Positions 1 through 5,345 are shown, numbered from the stretch's first letter. The stretch is DNA of 7,026 bases from Candidatus Komeilibacteria bacterium RIFCSPLOWO2_02_FULL_48_11 (GCA_001818435.1 MHKO01000049.1:17228-24253), one strand, 5' to 3'. Notes: generated by a model from the letters alone, not told the origin. Numbers and translations: made by a program.

Positions 1-128
1 AAATTGTTGAAAGTCGGGGTAAAACGGGTGTAGTTTTTCAGGATAACCACGGCCTGAGCCTGGGGCGCGATAAATAAAGATAAAGCGATTAGAGCCACGA
101 AAAAAGCAGAAAAAATGCTTGTTTTCAT
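1..128 (-). CDS. Secreted protein, N-terminal part only (runs off left edge)
   Basis: The reading frame starts at ATG 128 and stays open to the window edge (42 codons plus 2 bases). The N-terminus is a textbook Sec signal peptide: Lys at position 2, a hydrophobic core from about residue 5 to 21, and an Ala-Gln-Ala cleavage motif ending at residue 26, after which the mature protein would begin with Val-Val-Ile-Leu. An AAGGAGGG ribosome-binding site lies 8 nt upstream and a strong promoter lies just before that. The product would be exported across the membrane. The visible mature part (16 residues) is too short to assign a family. It follows the SET gene by 46 bp on the same strand but has its own promoter. 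I do not recognise the gene; export is well supported, function is unknown. Confidence 0.8.
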   Translation of the reverse strand, partial: MKTSIFSAFFVALIALSLFIAPQAQAVVILKNYTRFTPTFNN

Positions 129-136
129 AGTATTTA

Positions 137-144
137 CCCTCCTT
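137..144 (-). promoter_or_regulatory. Ribosome-binding site of the secreted-protein gene
   Basis: AAGGAGGG on the minus strand, 8 nt before ATG 128. It is a near-perfect anti-16S match and fixes the start of the partial secreted-protein gene, which is too short at the window edge to be called on length. Confidence 0.85.
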
Positions 145-157
145 AAATTAAGGCTCT

Positions 158-186
158 ATCTTACACCTTCCAGACTAAAAAGTCAA
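158..186 (-). promoter_or_regulatory. Sigma70-type promoter of the secreted-protein gene
   Basis: Minus strand: -35 TTGACT (181-186), exactly 17 bp spacer, -10 TAAGAT (158-163). Transcription would start near 151, giving a short leader that contains the AAGGAGGG site. The -35 box lies inside the last codons of the SET gene and its stop codon (175-177) is in the spacer, so the two genes are packed tightly yet the downstream one can be transcribed independently. Confidence 0.75.
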
Positions 187-672
187 CCCTTTTATTTCTT
201 TCCTAAACTGCTTCTTAAACCAATCCTCAAGATACGGCAGATATTTGCGCTGGATGGCCTTGGGCAGTTTGAAAAAATTCCCCTGGTATATTTTGCGGCA
301 CTTCTTGCTTTTGCAATGGCAGGCAAACGTTCCGTCATTGTGGCCGTTGATTGCGTAATCAAACGTAATTTCGTCTCCTTTGGTAATATCTCTCATGGCA
401 TAGACCTTGCGGATTCCGCGCGCAGTTTTGGTGTACGCGTTCGGATGGCACGAGTGGTTGATGCGCTTTTCCGGCGCTTGCATGTGCACTACTTTTCCGT
501 TCTCAAGGTAATCCAAATCAAACGCATACTGCCTTTTAGTAAGTTTGTCCGAGTCTTTGACAACGTGCGAATCATCAATCTCCAAAATAACATCACCCGG
601 CCTAAAATCCTTATTCGCAAACACGCCTTTTCCTTGGATGTTTGATTTTTTTACGATGACGTTGTTAGTCAT
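175..672 (-). CDS. SET-domain protein (putative protein-lysine methyltransferase)
   Basis: A 165-residue protein that is almost entirely a SET domain, the fold that transfers methyl groups from S-adenosylmethionine to lysine side chains. Visible motifs: GKG at 14-16 (SAM-binding GxG), NHSC at 72-75 followed by HPN, and GDEITFDY at 99-106 with the catalytic-type Tyr106. A post-SET CxCx4C follows (C118, C120, C125); in eukaryotic SET enzymes these three cysteines plus the NHSC cysteine bind one zinc beside the active site, so all four ligands appear present. The C-terminal 40 residues are basic. There is no signal peptide or membrane segment, so it is cytoplasmic. The substrate cannot be told from sequence. 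ATG 672 begins just after an in-frame TAG and has only a weak GGCGGG site; a better site upstream serves a seven-codon leader ORF. Single gene with its own promoter; no clear terminator follows. Confidence 0.93.
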   Translation of the reverse strand: MTNNVIVKKSNIQGKGVFANKDFRPGDVILEIDDSHVVKDSDKLTKRQYAFDLDYLENGKVVHMQAPEKRINHSCHPNAYTKTARGIRKVYAMRDITKGDEITFDYAINGHNDGTFACHCKSKKCRKIYQGNFFKLPKAIQRKYLPYLEDWFKKQFRKEIKGLTF

Positions 673-675
673 GTT

Positions 676-699
676 CTATACCCGCCGTAGCATATGCAT
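676..699 (-). CDS. Seven-codon leader ORF upstream of the SET gene
   Basis: A minus-strand ATG at 699 sits 8 nt after GGGAGG (708-713), the best Shine-Dalgarno in the SET leader. It reads MHMLRRV and stops at TAG (676-678), then one codon (AAC) and the SET ATG at 672 follow in the same frame. The two arginines are consecutive CGG codons. Ribosomes would load here and could re-initiate on the SET gene 3 nt after the stop, so it may be a translationally coupled minicistron. Alternatives: a mutation that cut short an originally longer SET N-terminus, or a chance ATG. The arrangement is directly visible; its function is inferred. Confidence 0.4.
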   Translation of the reverse strand: MHMLRRV

Positions 700-731
700 A
701 ATAGTAACCTCCCGGTTATCACCTTACCCTA

Positions 732-760
732 ACAATACTCGCAAAAATTGAATAAATCAA
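732..760 (-). promoter_or_regulatory. Probable promoter of the SET gene
   Basis: Minus strand: -35 TTGATT (755-760), 17 bp spacer, -10 TATTGT (732-737). Each box matches the sigma70 consensus at four of six positions. Predicted start near 725, about 12 nt before the GGGAGG site. It lies just downstream of the terminator of the preceding acyltransferase gene, where a new promoter is expected. Confidence 0.55.
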
Positions 761-794
761 CCAAATAAAAAGCGCCGTTATACGGAACGGCGCT
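761..794 (-). terminator. Intrinsic terminator of the acyltransferase gene
   Basis: A 9-bp perfect GC-rich stem, AGCGCCGTT (771-779) with AACGGCGCT (786-794), closing a 6-nt loop. On the minus strand it is followed by TTTTATTT, the U-rich tract of a Rho-independent terminator. It lies 46 bp after the acyltransferase stop codon. The plus-strand side has no T-run, so it acts in one direction. Confidence 0.85.
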
Positions 795-840
795 ACACCG
801 CAAAAAGTACGAGAATAGCAGTGCCTGCAACACGGCTGAA

Positions 841-1500
841 TTAAATGACCCAGCCGCTTAGCTGGCTAATCTGCTCTCGAAGGTAAGAGAGCAGATGTTT
901 TATATTTTCAAAATCATCAGCATATACCGGCTCCCCTATTTTAACCTCAATACGCGAAAAGGGAACCCAGTAGCCGCGGTATCGAATCCCAATCGGCACC
1001 AATGGAATACACCGGCCGGCTTCGTTCTCAACGTCCATTAAATGTTTGATAACACCCATCTTAAGAGCGCCCATGTCGTACGGATTTCGGGTGCCTTCTG
1101 GATGGGCGACAAGAACCTCGCCTTGCAAGTAGAGCCAGCGGATGTATTCAAACGATGCGCGGTTGAGCGCTCTCGCGCCCGGCACTCTCCGCACATCTTT
1201 TGGACGGGCAATTTTTATCCCGCCAGCCCATTCATAAAATCGTGAAGCGATTGCCCGCATCAGAAAGTTAGCGTACCTTCCTGTTGCTCTATGCAACGCA
1301 ATCGCCTCCAGCGCCACGTCTCTCCCATACGTACAGTGCTTCGGGAGTAGTAGAGCTGGTCCTTCTTTCGGCAAGTGCTCTAATCCTTCCATGGTAATTC
1401 TATGAAAGGAAAATAGCACGAGCTTTGCAAAAACCCTTAGTATGCACGCTACCAAATCTTTCTTCTGAAGCTTATAAAGCTTGGGTTCGGTATTCGGCAT
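841..1500 (-). CDS. PlsC-like 1-acylglycerol-3-phosphate acyltransferase family protein
   Basis: 219 residues. Family members transfer an acyl chain to a lysophospholipid or related acceptor at the inner face of the membrane. Visible blocks: KHCTYGRD with H55 and D61 (block I), GGIKIAR at 93-99 (block II), HPEGTRN at 133-139 (block III, substrate phosphate binding), and IPLVPIGI at 165-172 (block IV). Residues about 14-33 are hydrophobic with scattered basic residues, consistent with membrane association rather than clear spanning. Oddity: the usual block I is HX4D, but here His and Asp are five residues apart (HX5D). Start choice: ATG 1500 has AGGGA 7 nt upstream. The frame stays open to a TTG at 1602, but that TTG is the -35 box of the gene's own promoter, so the longer version is rejected. 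Monocistronic, with its own promoter and terminator. The family is confident; the exact acceptor is not. Confidence 0.88.
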   Translation of the reverse strand: MPNTEPKLYKLQKKDLVACILRVFAKLVLFSFHRITMEGLEHLPKEGPALLLPKHCTYGRDVALEAIALHRATGRYANFLMRAIASRFYEWAGGIKIARPKDVRRVPGARALNRASFEYIRWLYLQGEVLVAHPEGTRNPYDMGALKMGVIKHLMDVENEAGRCIPLVPIGIRYRGYWVPFSRIEVKIGEPVYADDFENIKHLLSYLREQISQLSGWVI

Positions 1501-1568
1501 CGTATCTTCCCTCTCTTCCCTCGCAAAAAAGGTCAATAAACTTTTGAACGTGATTTTTAAAAGAGAAC

Positions 1569-1584
1569 ATGCAGTATAGTGCAT
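1569..1584 (-). promoter_or_regulatory. Inverted repeat over the -10 box, possible operator
   Basis: ATGCA and TGCAT arms flank a 6-bp centre (CTATAC) on the minus strand, so the dyad covers the -10 box and nearly reaches the start point. That is a typical repressor position. A second, offset pair (AACATG at 1591-1596 and CATGTT at 1566-1571) overlaps it. No regulator gene is in the window, and short AT-rich dyads also arise by chance. Confidence 0.3.
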
Positions 1585-1602
1585 ATTTATCATGTTTGTC
1601 AA
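1573..1602 (-). promoter_or_regulatory. Strong promoter of the acyltransferase gene
   Basis: Minus strand: perfect -35 TTGACA (1597-1602), 18 bp spacer, -10 TATACT (1573-1578, five of six consensus). Transcription would start near 1566, giving a leader of about 65 nt with the AGGGA site at its end. The promoter begins 17 bp past the recQ stop codon, so the acyltransferase is transcribed independently of recQ. Confidence 0.85.
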
Positions 1603-1618
1603 TTTTTTTTATTACAGC

Positions 1619-3229
1619 CTACAGCCTAATCCTCTGCACCTTGGCCACCACTATTTTAATCTTCTCCCACGCAAAATCATCTGGCAGCTGCTCCTTAATT
1701 GGTGTCAATCTAGATAAATCGCCAGCGCGCACCATGGCAGCAAACACTTGTTTTTCCTCCTCTGGAGTAATGTAATCCTCAACCTTAAAATCCCCGCCCG
1801 CAGCGTACCAGCGCAACAGATGGCTGAAAACCGTGCCCACCGAGAGGGAGCGGATTTTGGCAATCTCGTCCGGCGTTTGCCCGGCTTGGTACAGCTTGGC
1901 AGACTCCAGAATTGAATCTGAAATATCACTCTTTTTTTCCAGATGCTTCTCCACCAAGGCCTTATCGCGCGACTCGGACTGCCATTGGAAATTAATGCAC
2001 GCATCGCAGGCTTTGCAATTTTCCGCCAGCTGGGAAATGGCCTCATCCCCAAAGTACTCCAGAATCGCGCGCCTACGGCAGCCCTGGCGCTCAAGATAAT
2101 GCTCAATGGCGCGCAGCTGGCGGTACTTGGTTGCCAGATACGATTCAATCTCGCGCTCTGGCTTGCCCTTATCTTGCATTTCAAAGCGGCTCTGGTTGAT
2201 GAAAAAGTGGTGCAGTGATTTATCCCGGCCGCCCTGCAGCAGAATGCAGTACGCGCGTTCGCCATCGCGCCCGGCCCGGCCTGCTTCCTGGTAATAGCCC
2301 TCAAGCGTGGACGGCATGCCCGCGTGGATGACAAACCTGATGTCTGCTTTGTCTATGCCCATGCCGAACGCGACAGTGGCGCAGATGACTTTGAACTGGT
2401 TGTCCATGAACGCGCGCTGGACCCGAGTGCGCTCCGCTTTTTCCAATCCCGCGTGGTACGCAACCGCGCTGATGCCCTGCTCATTCAGGAACTGCGCCAG
2501 TTCCTCGGCATGCTTGCGCGTGAGCGCATAGACGATTCCGGAGCCTTCAATGGAGCGCACCAGCCTGACAATCTCGTGCTGACGCTCCCGCTCCTTGAGC
2601 TTTGGCCGCGCGAAAAAATAGAGGTTGGGCCTGTCAAACCCGCGCACGTGCACCTGCGGATTTTGCAATCCCAATCCAGCGACAATGTCGTCCCGAACCT
2701 CCGGAGTCGCGGTTGCGGTGAAGGCCGCGACTGTGGGACGATTCTTTAAGGAGGCGATTTGGCCCCCAAGCAGGCGGTAATCAGGCCGAAAATCATGCCC
2801 CCATTGCGAGATGCAGTGCGCCTCATCAACCGCGAACAAGCCAATGCGAATTTCGCCGAGCAGCCGGCGGAACCGCTCGCTTGAAAACCGCTCCGGCGCA
2901 ACATACGCAATCTGCACTGACCTATCGCGCACGTCTTGCAGGCGCTCATCCATTTCTTCGGGGCTAAGCGAGCTGTTGATGAACGTGGCCGGAATGCCCC
3001 GCGCCTGCAGAGCATCCACCTGGTCGCGCATGAGCGCGATTAACGGGGACACCACGAGCGTGAGATTGTTATTGATGAGCGCCGGCAATTGGTAGCACAA
3101 CGATTTTCCGCCACCGGTCGGCAGAATGGCGACCGTGTCCTGGCCATCAAGAATGCTCTGCACGATTTCTTTTTGGCCGGGCCGGAATGAATCAAACGTA
3201 AAATATTGTTTTAGGCAGTCTTCTAGCAT
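1619..3229 (-). CDS. recQ: ATP-dependent DNA helicase RecQ (short form, C-terminal HTH)
   Basis: 536 residues; a 3'-5' superfamily 2 DNA helicase of recombination and replication-fork repair. In order: motif 0 FRPGQ (15-19), Walker A PTGGGKS (37-43), DEAH (135-138), RecQ-specific aromatic-rich loop SQWGHDFRPDYR (141-152), FTATAT (170-175), motif V region (about 284-298), motif VI QEAGRAGRDG (314-323), and the RecQ zinc site with C384, C405, C408 and C411. The usual RQC winged helix and HRDC domains are missing; instead residues about 432-528 resemble the HTH domain found at the end of some bacterial RecQ proteins, ending in a KEQLPDDFAWEKIK-like segment. Start: ATG 3229 gives the typical short RecQ N-terminus (MLEDCLKQYF). 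An upstream GTG at 3253 is in frame, but an AGGG abuts it with no spacing and it lies inside a hairpin. The ribosome site for ATG 3229 is weak (AAGAG). The stop codon lies within a 7-bp tandem duplication (TACAGCC twice, 1613-1626). No terminator is seen. Confidence 0.97.
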   Translation of the reverse strand: MLEDCLKQYFTFDSFRPGQKEIVQSILDGQDTVAILPTGGGKSLCYQLPALINNNLTLVVSPLIALMRDQVDALQARGIPATFINSSLSPEEMDERLQDVRDRSVQIAYVAPERFSSERFRRLLGEIRIGLFAVDEAHCISQWGHDFRPDYRLLGGQIASLKNRPTVAAFTATATPEVRDDIVAGLGLQNPQVHVRGFDRPNLYFFARPKLKERERQHEIVRLVRSIEGSGIVYALTRKHAEELAQFLNEQGISAVAYHAGLEKAERTRVQRAFMDNQFKVICATVAFGMGIDKADIRFVIHAGMPSTLEGYYQEAGRAGRDGERAYCILLQGGRDKSLHHFFINQSRFEMQDKGKPEREIESYLATKYRQLRAIEHYLERQGCRRRAILEYFGDEAISQLAENCKACDACINFQWQSESRDKALVEKHLEKKSDISDSILESAKLYQAGQTPDEIAKIRSLSVGTVFSHLLRWYAAGGDFKVEDYITPEEEKQVFAAMVRAGDLSRLTPIKEQLPDDFAWEKIKIVVAKVQRIRL

Positions 3230-3245
3230 GTTATTACTCTTACCA

Positions 3246-3278
3246 CAAAACACACCCTGGCAACAAGAGTGTGTTTTG
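3246..3278. repeat. Hairpin in the recQ leader
   Basis: Perfect 10-bp inverted repeat: CAAAACACAC (3246-3255) and GTGTGTTTTG (3269-3278), 13-nt loop. On the minus strand it ends 16 nt before the recQ ATG. The only T-run is inside the stem and no U-tract follows, so it is a poor terminator for rny. It could instead be a leader structure that affects recQ translation. Confidence 0.55.
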
Positions 3279-3280
3279 CG

Positions 3281-3320
3281 TTATCTGCGTAAATCTGCGT
3301 CCATCTGTGGCTATCTGCCT
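3281..3320. repeat. Four tandem 10-bp units (ATCTG core)
   Basis: Four head-to-tail 10-bp units, each with ATCTG at positions 3-7 of the unit. The first two differ only in their leading dinucleotide (TT or AA before ATCTGCGT); the third and fourth are diverged at the end. The block directly abuts the 61-bp palindrome at 3321. It is noncoding on both strands, and the 10-bp period is close to one DNA helical turn. Confidence 0.75.
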
Positions 3321-3381
3321 GCCCGCCGTAGCCTCGGTCGCCGACGCTCCAAAGCTATGGCGACGGAGCGCGAAGGCGGGC
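3321..3381. repeat. GC-rich 61-bp interspersed palindrome with alternative inner stems
   Basis: Outer arms GCCCGCC (3321-3327) and GGCGGGC (3375-3381) are perfect. Inside are two further inverted pairs that cross each other: GTCGCC (3337-3342) with GGCGAC (3359-3364), and CGCTCC (3345-3350) with GGAGCG (3365-3370). They cannot both form in a simple hairpin, so the element has two alternative folds. It fills the space between the rny stop codon and the decamer block and has no T-tract. From memory, such palindromes are scattered through CPR genomes, but I could not check this. Confidence 0.7.
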
Positions 3382-3391
3382 GGTGCTGACA

Positions 3392-4921
3392 TTACCGCGC
3401 GTATTCTATGACTCTGGTTTCGCGGATAACGGTAACTTTAATCTCCCCGGGATACTTTAATTCGGCTTCAATTTTGGAGGCCACTTCGCGGGCCAGCTCG
3501 TGCGAGCTGTAATCGTCAATTTTGGCCGGCTCCACAAAAACGCGAATCTCGCGGCCGGCCTGAATGGCGTAAGCTTTTTCCACGCCCTCAAATCCTTTAG
3601 CCAAATCTTCAAGTTCGGTCAAGCGCTGCAAATAATGTTCATAGCTGTCTTTGCGGGCCCCGGGCCGGGCGCCGGAAAGCGCGTCCGCCACTTTAACAAT
3701 GACAGATTCCAAAAGTTCAGGATGGTCTTCATGATGGGTTAAGGCGATTTTGCCCACGTCCTCCGGCAAACCGAATTTCTTGCAGATGTCAAAGCCGATT
3801 TGCGGATGGCCGCCTTCAATTTCGTGGTCCACGGCCTTGCCAATGTCATGCAGCAGGCCGCCTTTGCGCGCCAGTTCCAAATTCGCGCCCAAATCTTCAG
3901 CCAAAAGCACGGCAATGTGCGAGACTTCCACTGAATGCTGCAACACGTTCTGGCCATAACTGGTGCGGTATTTCAACCGGCCCAAAATTTGAACCAGTTT
4001 AGGATGCAAGCCAGCCACCCCAGCGGCGTAAGCCGCTTCTTCGCCGGCTTTTTTCATGTCCAAAGCGATTTCGCGCTTGGCCTGCTCCACTGCTTCTTCA
4101 ATCCGGCCCGGATGAATGCGGCCGTCAACCATCAATTTTTCCAAAGCCTTTTTGGCCAGATGCCGGCGGATGGGCGAAAAGCCGGAAATCAGAATGGTTT
4201 CCGGAGTTTCGTCAATAATGATTTCCACACCAGTCAGCTGTTCAATGGTTTTAATGTTGCGCCCTTCTTTGCCGATAATGCGGCCTTTCATTTCATCCGA
4301 AGGCAAAGCCAGATTAGTGGTGGTGGTTTCCACCGCGTGGGAAGAAGCGCAGCGCTCCATGGCCTGGGAAAGCATCTGACGCGCTTTCTCGTCCCATTCC
4401 TCGGCGCCAATGTCGTCCATTTTCCGCAGCCGGGCCAGCAAATCGTCTTTGGAGCGTAGCTCAATGTTGTCAAGCAGGACTTTTTTGGCCTGGTCCTGGG
4501 TGAGTTCGGCGATTTTTTCCAGTTTGGCCATCTGCTGGTCTTTTATCTGCTGGATTTCCTGGCGCAATTGCTCCAGCCGCGCGTTCTTCTCGGCTATCTC
4601 GGATTGCTTATTTTCCAAATCCAAAAGTTTTTGGTCAAACAAGCTTTCGCGCTTTTCCAAGCGCGCCTGGGCATGGGCCAAATCTTTGCGCCGCGCCTCT
4701 TCGGCCAGTTTGGCTTCTTCAATAATGGCCAAAGCCCGATCTTTGGCGTTCAACAAAACTTCTTTTTCTTTGGCCTTGGCCTCATTGACGAGCTGCTCGG
4801 CCCGCATTTCCGCCGAAGACACGGACTTGGCCGCCACCAGTTTGCGGATGTAGTAGCCAACCAGAAAACCCGCCGCCAGCGAGCTGGCGAGTTTGAGCAA
4901 AAATATAAATGTCTGAGACAT
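3392..4921 (-). CDS. rny: Ribonuclease Y
   Basis: 509 residues, close to the usual length of about 520. RNase Y is a membrane-anchored endoribonuclease that begins mRNA decay in many bacteria. Domains in order: one N-terminal transmembrane helix (residues 3-25); a long charged coiled coil rich in Glu, Lys and Ala (about 30-180); a KH RNA-binding domain with GRIIGKEG at 213-220; and an HD metal-dependent hydrolase domain with a His at 329 (QHSVEVSH), the HD pair H358-D359 (LLHDIGK), H372 (GGHP), an HHED segment near 396-399, and D413. All expected metal ligands look intact. Start: ATG 4921 is preceded by AAAGAGG with a 5-nt gap. A GTG at 4945 is in frame and would add eight residues before the membrane anchor, but has no ribosome site. 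The gene diverges from the downstream helicase. No intrinsic terminator follows the stop codon; the 61-bp palindrome lies there instead. Confidence 0.98.
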   Translation of the reverse strand: MSQTFIFLLKLASSLAAGFLVGYYIRKLVAAKSVSSAEMRAEQLVNEAKAKEKEVLLNAKDRALAIIEEAKLAEEARRKDLAHAQARLEKRESLFDQKLLDLENKQSEIAEKNARLEQLRQEIQQIKDQQMAKLEKIAELTQDQAKKVLLDNIELRSKDDLLARLRKMDDIGAEEWDEKARQMLSQAMERCASSHAVETTTTNLALPSDEMKGRIIGKEGRNIKTIEQLTGVEIIIDETPETILISGFSPIRRHLAKKALEKLMVDGRIHPGRIEEAVEQAKREIALDMKKAGEEAAYAAGVAGLHPKLVQILGRLKYRTSYGQNVLQHSVEVSHIAVLLAEDLGANLELARKGGLLHDIGKAVDHEIEGGHPQIGFDICKKFGLPEDVGKIALTHHEDHPELLESVIVKVADALSGARPGARKDSYEHYLQRLTELEDLAKGFEGVEKAYAIQAGREIRVFVEPAKIDDYSSHELAREVASKIEAELKYPGEIKVTVIRETRVIEYAR

Positions 4922-4926
4922 ACCTA

Positions 4927-4933
4927 CCTCTTT
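4927..4933 (-). promoter_or_regulatory. Ribosome-binding site of rny
   Basis: AAAGAGG on the minus strand, 5 nt before ATG 4921. It decides the start: the alternative in-frame GTG at 4945 lies upstream of this site. Confidence 0.7.
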
Positions 4934-4979
4934 GAAAGCAATCACCTAAAGCTTGAGGTTGGTACTGACAAAAACGCGC

Positions 4980-5020
4980 AAGATAACAAGATAACAAGAT
5001 TAAGCCCTGCGGCTTATCTT
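4980..5020. repeat. Tandem AAGATAAC repeats merging into a hairpin, upstream of rny
   Basis: Two exact copies of AAGATAAC (4980-4987, 4988-4995) are followed by AAGATTAAGCC (4996-5006), which pairs with GGCTTATCTT (5011-5020) as a 10-bp stem with one bulged T and a CTGC loop. On the minus strand the AAGATAA arm of the hairpin could also pair with the TTATCTT in either tandem copy, so several hairpins compete. If transcription starts upstream of 5020 these would lie in the rny leader. Confidence 0.55.
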
Positions 5021-5046
5021 ACCTAAATTTGTAGTTTCTAAGACAA
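5016..5046 (-). promoter_or_regulatory. Weak candidate promoter of rny
   Basis: Minus strand: TTGTCT (5041-5046), a long 19 bp spacer, TAAGAT (5016-5021). This is the best pair I could find before rny but it is not good. If used, transcription would start near 5009, inside the hairpin, leaving only the tandem repeats in the RNA. Confidence 0.25.
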
Positions 5047-5244
5047 AGGTGAGAAAAACTTGCATCTTTGTAACTCTAATTAACCGCGTTATTGGAGTCG
5101 AAAGTTTCGGCGATCTTCAGCCAGATATCGACTGTCAGCACTAATAAACACTTTCTAAAGGTTGACTGCGTTTAGTTAATTAAGTATTTGCAGTTTAACA
5201 CAAAAAAAGGGCCTTGGCAAGGGGGCAAAATAAAACCGTTTTAG

Positions 5245-5273
5245 TTGATTTTTTTGGTTAATTCCAATATAAT
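5245..5273 (+). promoter_or_regulatory. Strong promoter of the helicase gene
   Basis: -35 TTGATT (5245-5250), 17 bp spacer, perfect -10 TATAAT (5268-5273), start near 5280. An A/T-rich stretch lies upstream, including TAAAAC and GTTTTA arms around one central base (5231-5243) that could be an UP element or an operator. The leader is about 65 nt. Confidence 0.85.
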
Positions 5274-5286
5274 AGCTCCAAACTAA

Positions 5287-5320
5287 CTGGTCTTTGACAA
5301 CACATTGATACTCAAACCAG
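5287..5320 (+). promoter_or_regulatory. Stem-loop in the helicase leader
   Basis: CTGG (5287-5290) and TTTGA (5293-5297) pair with TCAAACCAG (5312-5320), giving 9 bp with a 2-nt bulge and a 14-nt loop. It ends 15 nt before the GAGG ribosome site (5336-5339), which lies 6 nt ahead of ATG 5346. The stem does not cover that site, so a direct on/off effect on translation is not obvious. Confidence 0.4.
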
Positions 5321-5345
5321 CTCTCAATAGAAAGCGAGGCAAGTC

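Larger units (their letters stand above)
4922..5345. other. Divergent intergenic region between rny and the helicase
   Basis: AT-rich, without a convincing reading frame on either strand and without a recognisable tRNA (no GTTCGA-type T-loop seen). The rny side (4927-5046) holds the ribosome site, an 8-bp tandem repeat, a hairpin and a weak promoter candidate. The helicase side (5231-5345) holds a strong promoter, a leader hairpin and a ribosome site. In the middle (5047-5230) I see only scattered short palindromes (such as TTAATTAA) and a second TTGACT at 5162-5167 with a poor -10 (TATTTG) 17 bp on; I see no gene there. Confidence 0.7.

Noticed and set aside
115..645. 176-codon plus-strand frame over the SET gene
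   Set aside because: It is antisense to a gene with all SET motifs, and its translation shows no domain. Its first codons overlap the start of the secreted-protein gene on the other strand.
1501..1602. 34-residue N-terminal extension of the acyltransferase from TTG 1602
   Set aside because: The TTG is the -35 box of a near-consensus promoter and the mRNA would start after it. ATG 1500 has a good ribosome site.
1705..2334. 209-codon minus-strand frame within recQ
   Set aside because: Shadow frame of recQ, rich in Arg, Ala and Ser with no motif. The recQ frame carries the helicase and zinc motifs.
3281..3381. CRISPR array
   Set aside because: Units are only 10 bp with no spacers, and no cas gene is in the window.
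3935..4459. 174-codon plus-strand frame over rny, and similar frames at 4410-5026
   Set aside because: Antisense to the KH, HD and coiled-coil coding sequence of rny; low-complexity translations from the opposite strand with no ribosome site.
5047..5230. tRNA or small RNA gene in the divergent region
   Set aside because: No cloverleaf, T-loop signature or promoter-terminator pair could be found by reading either strand.
5202..5232. Possible terminator on the minus strand (weak GC hairpin before seven Ts)
   Set aside because: The stem is only CCTT/AAGG around a 3-nt loop, and no minus-strand gene lies upstream of it.
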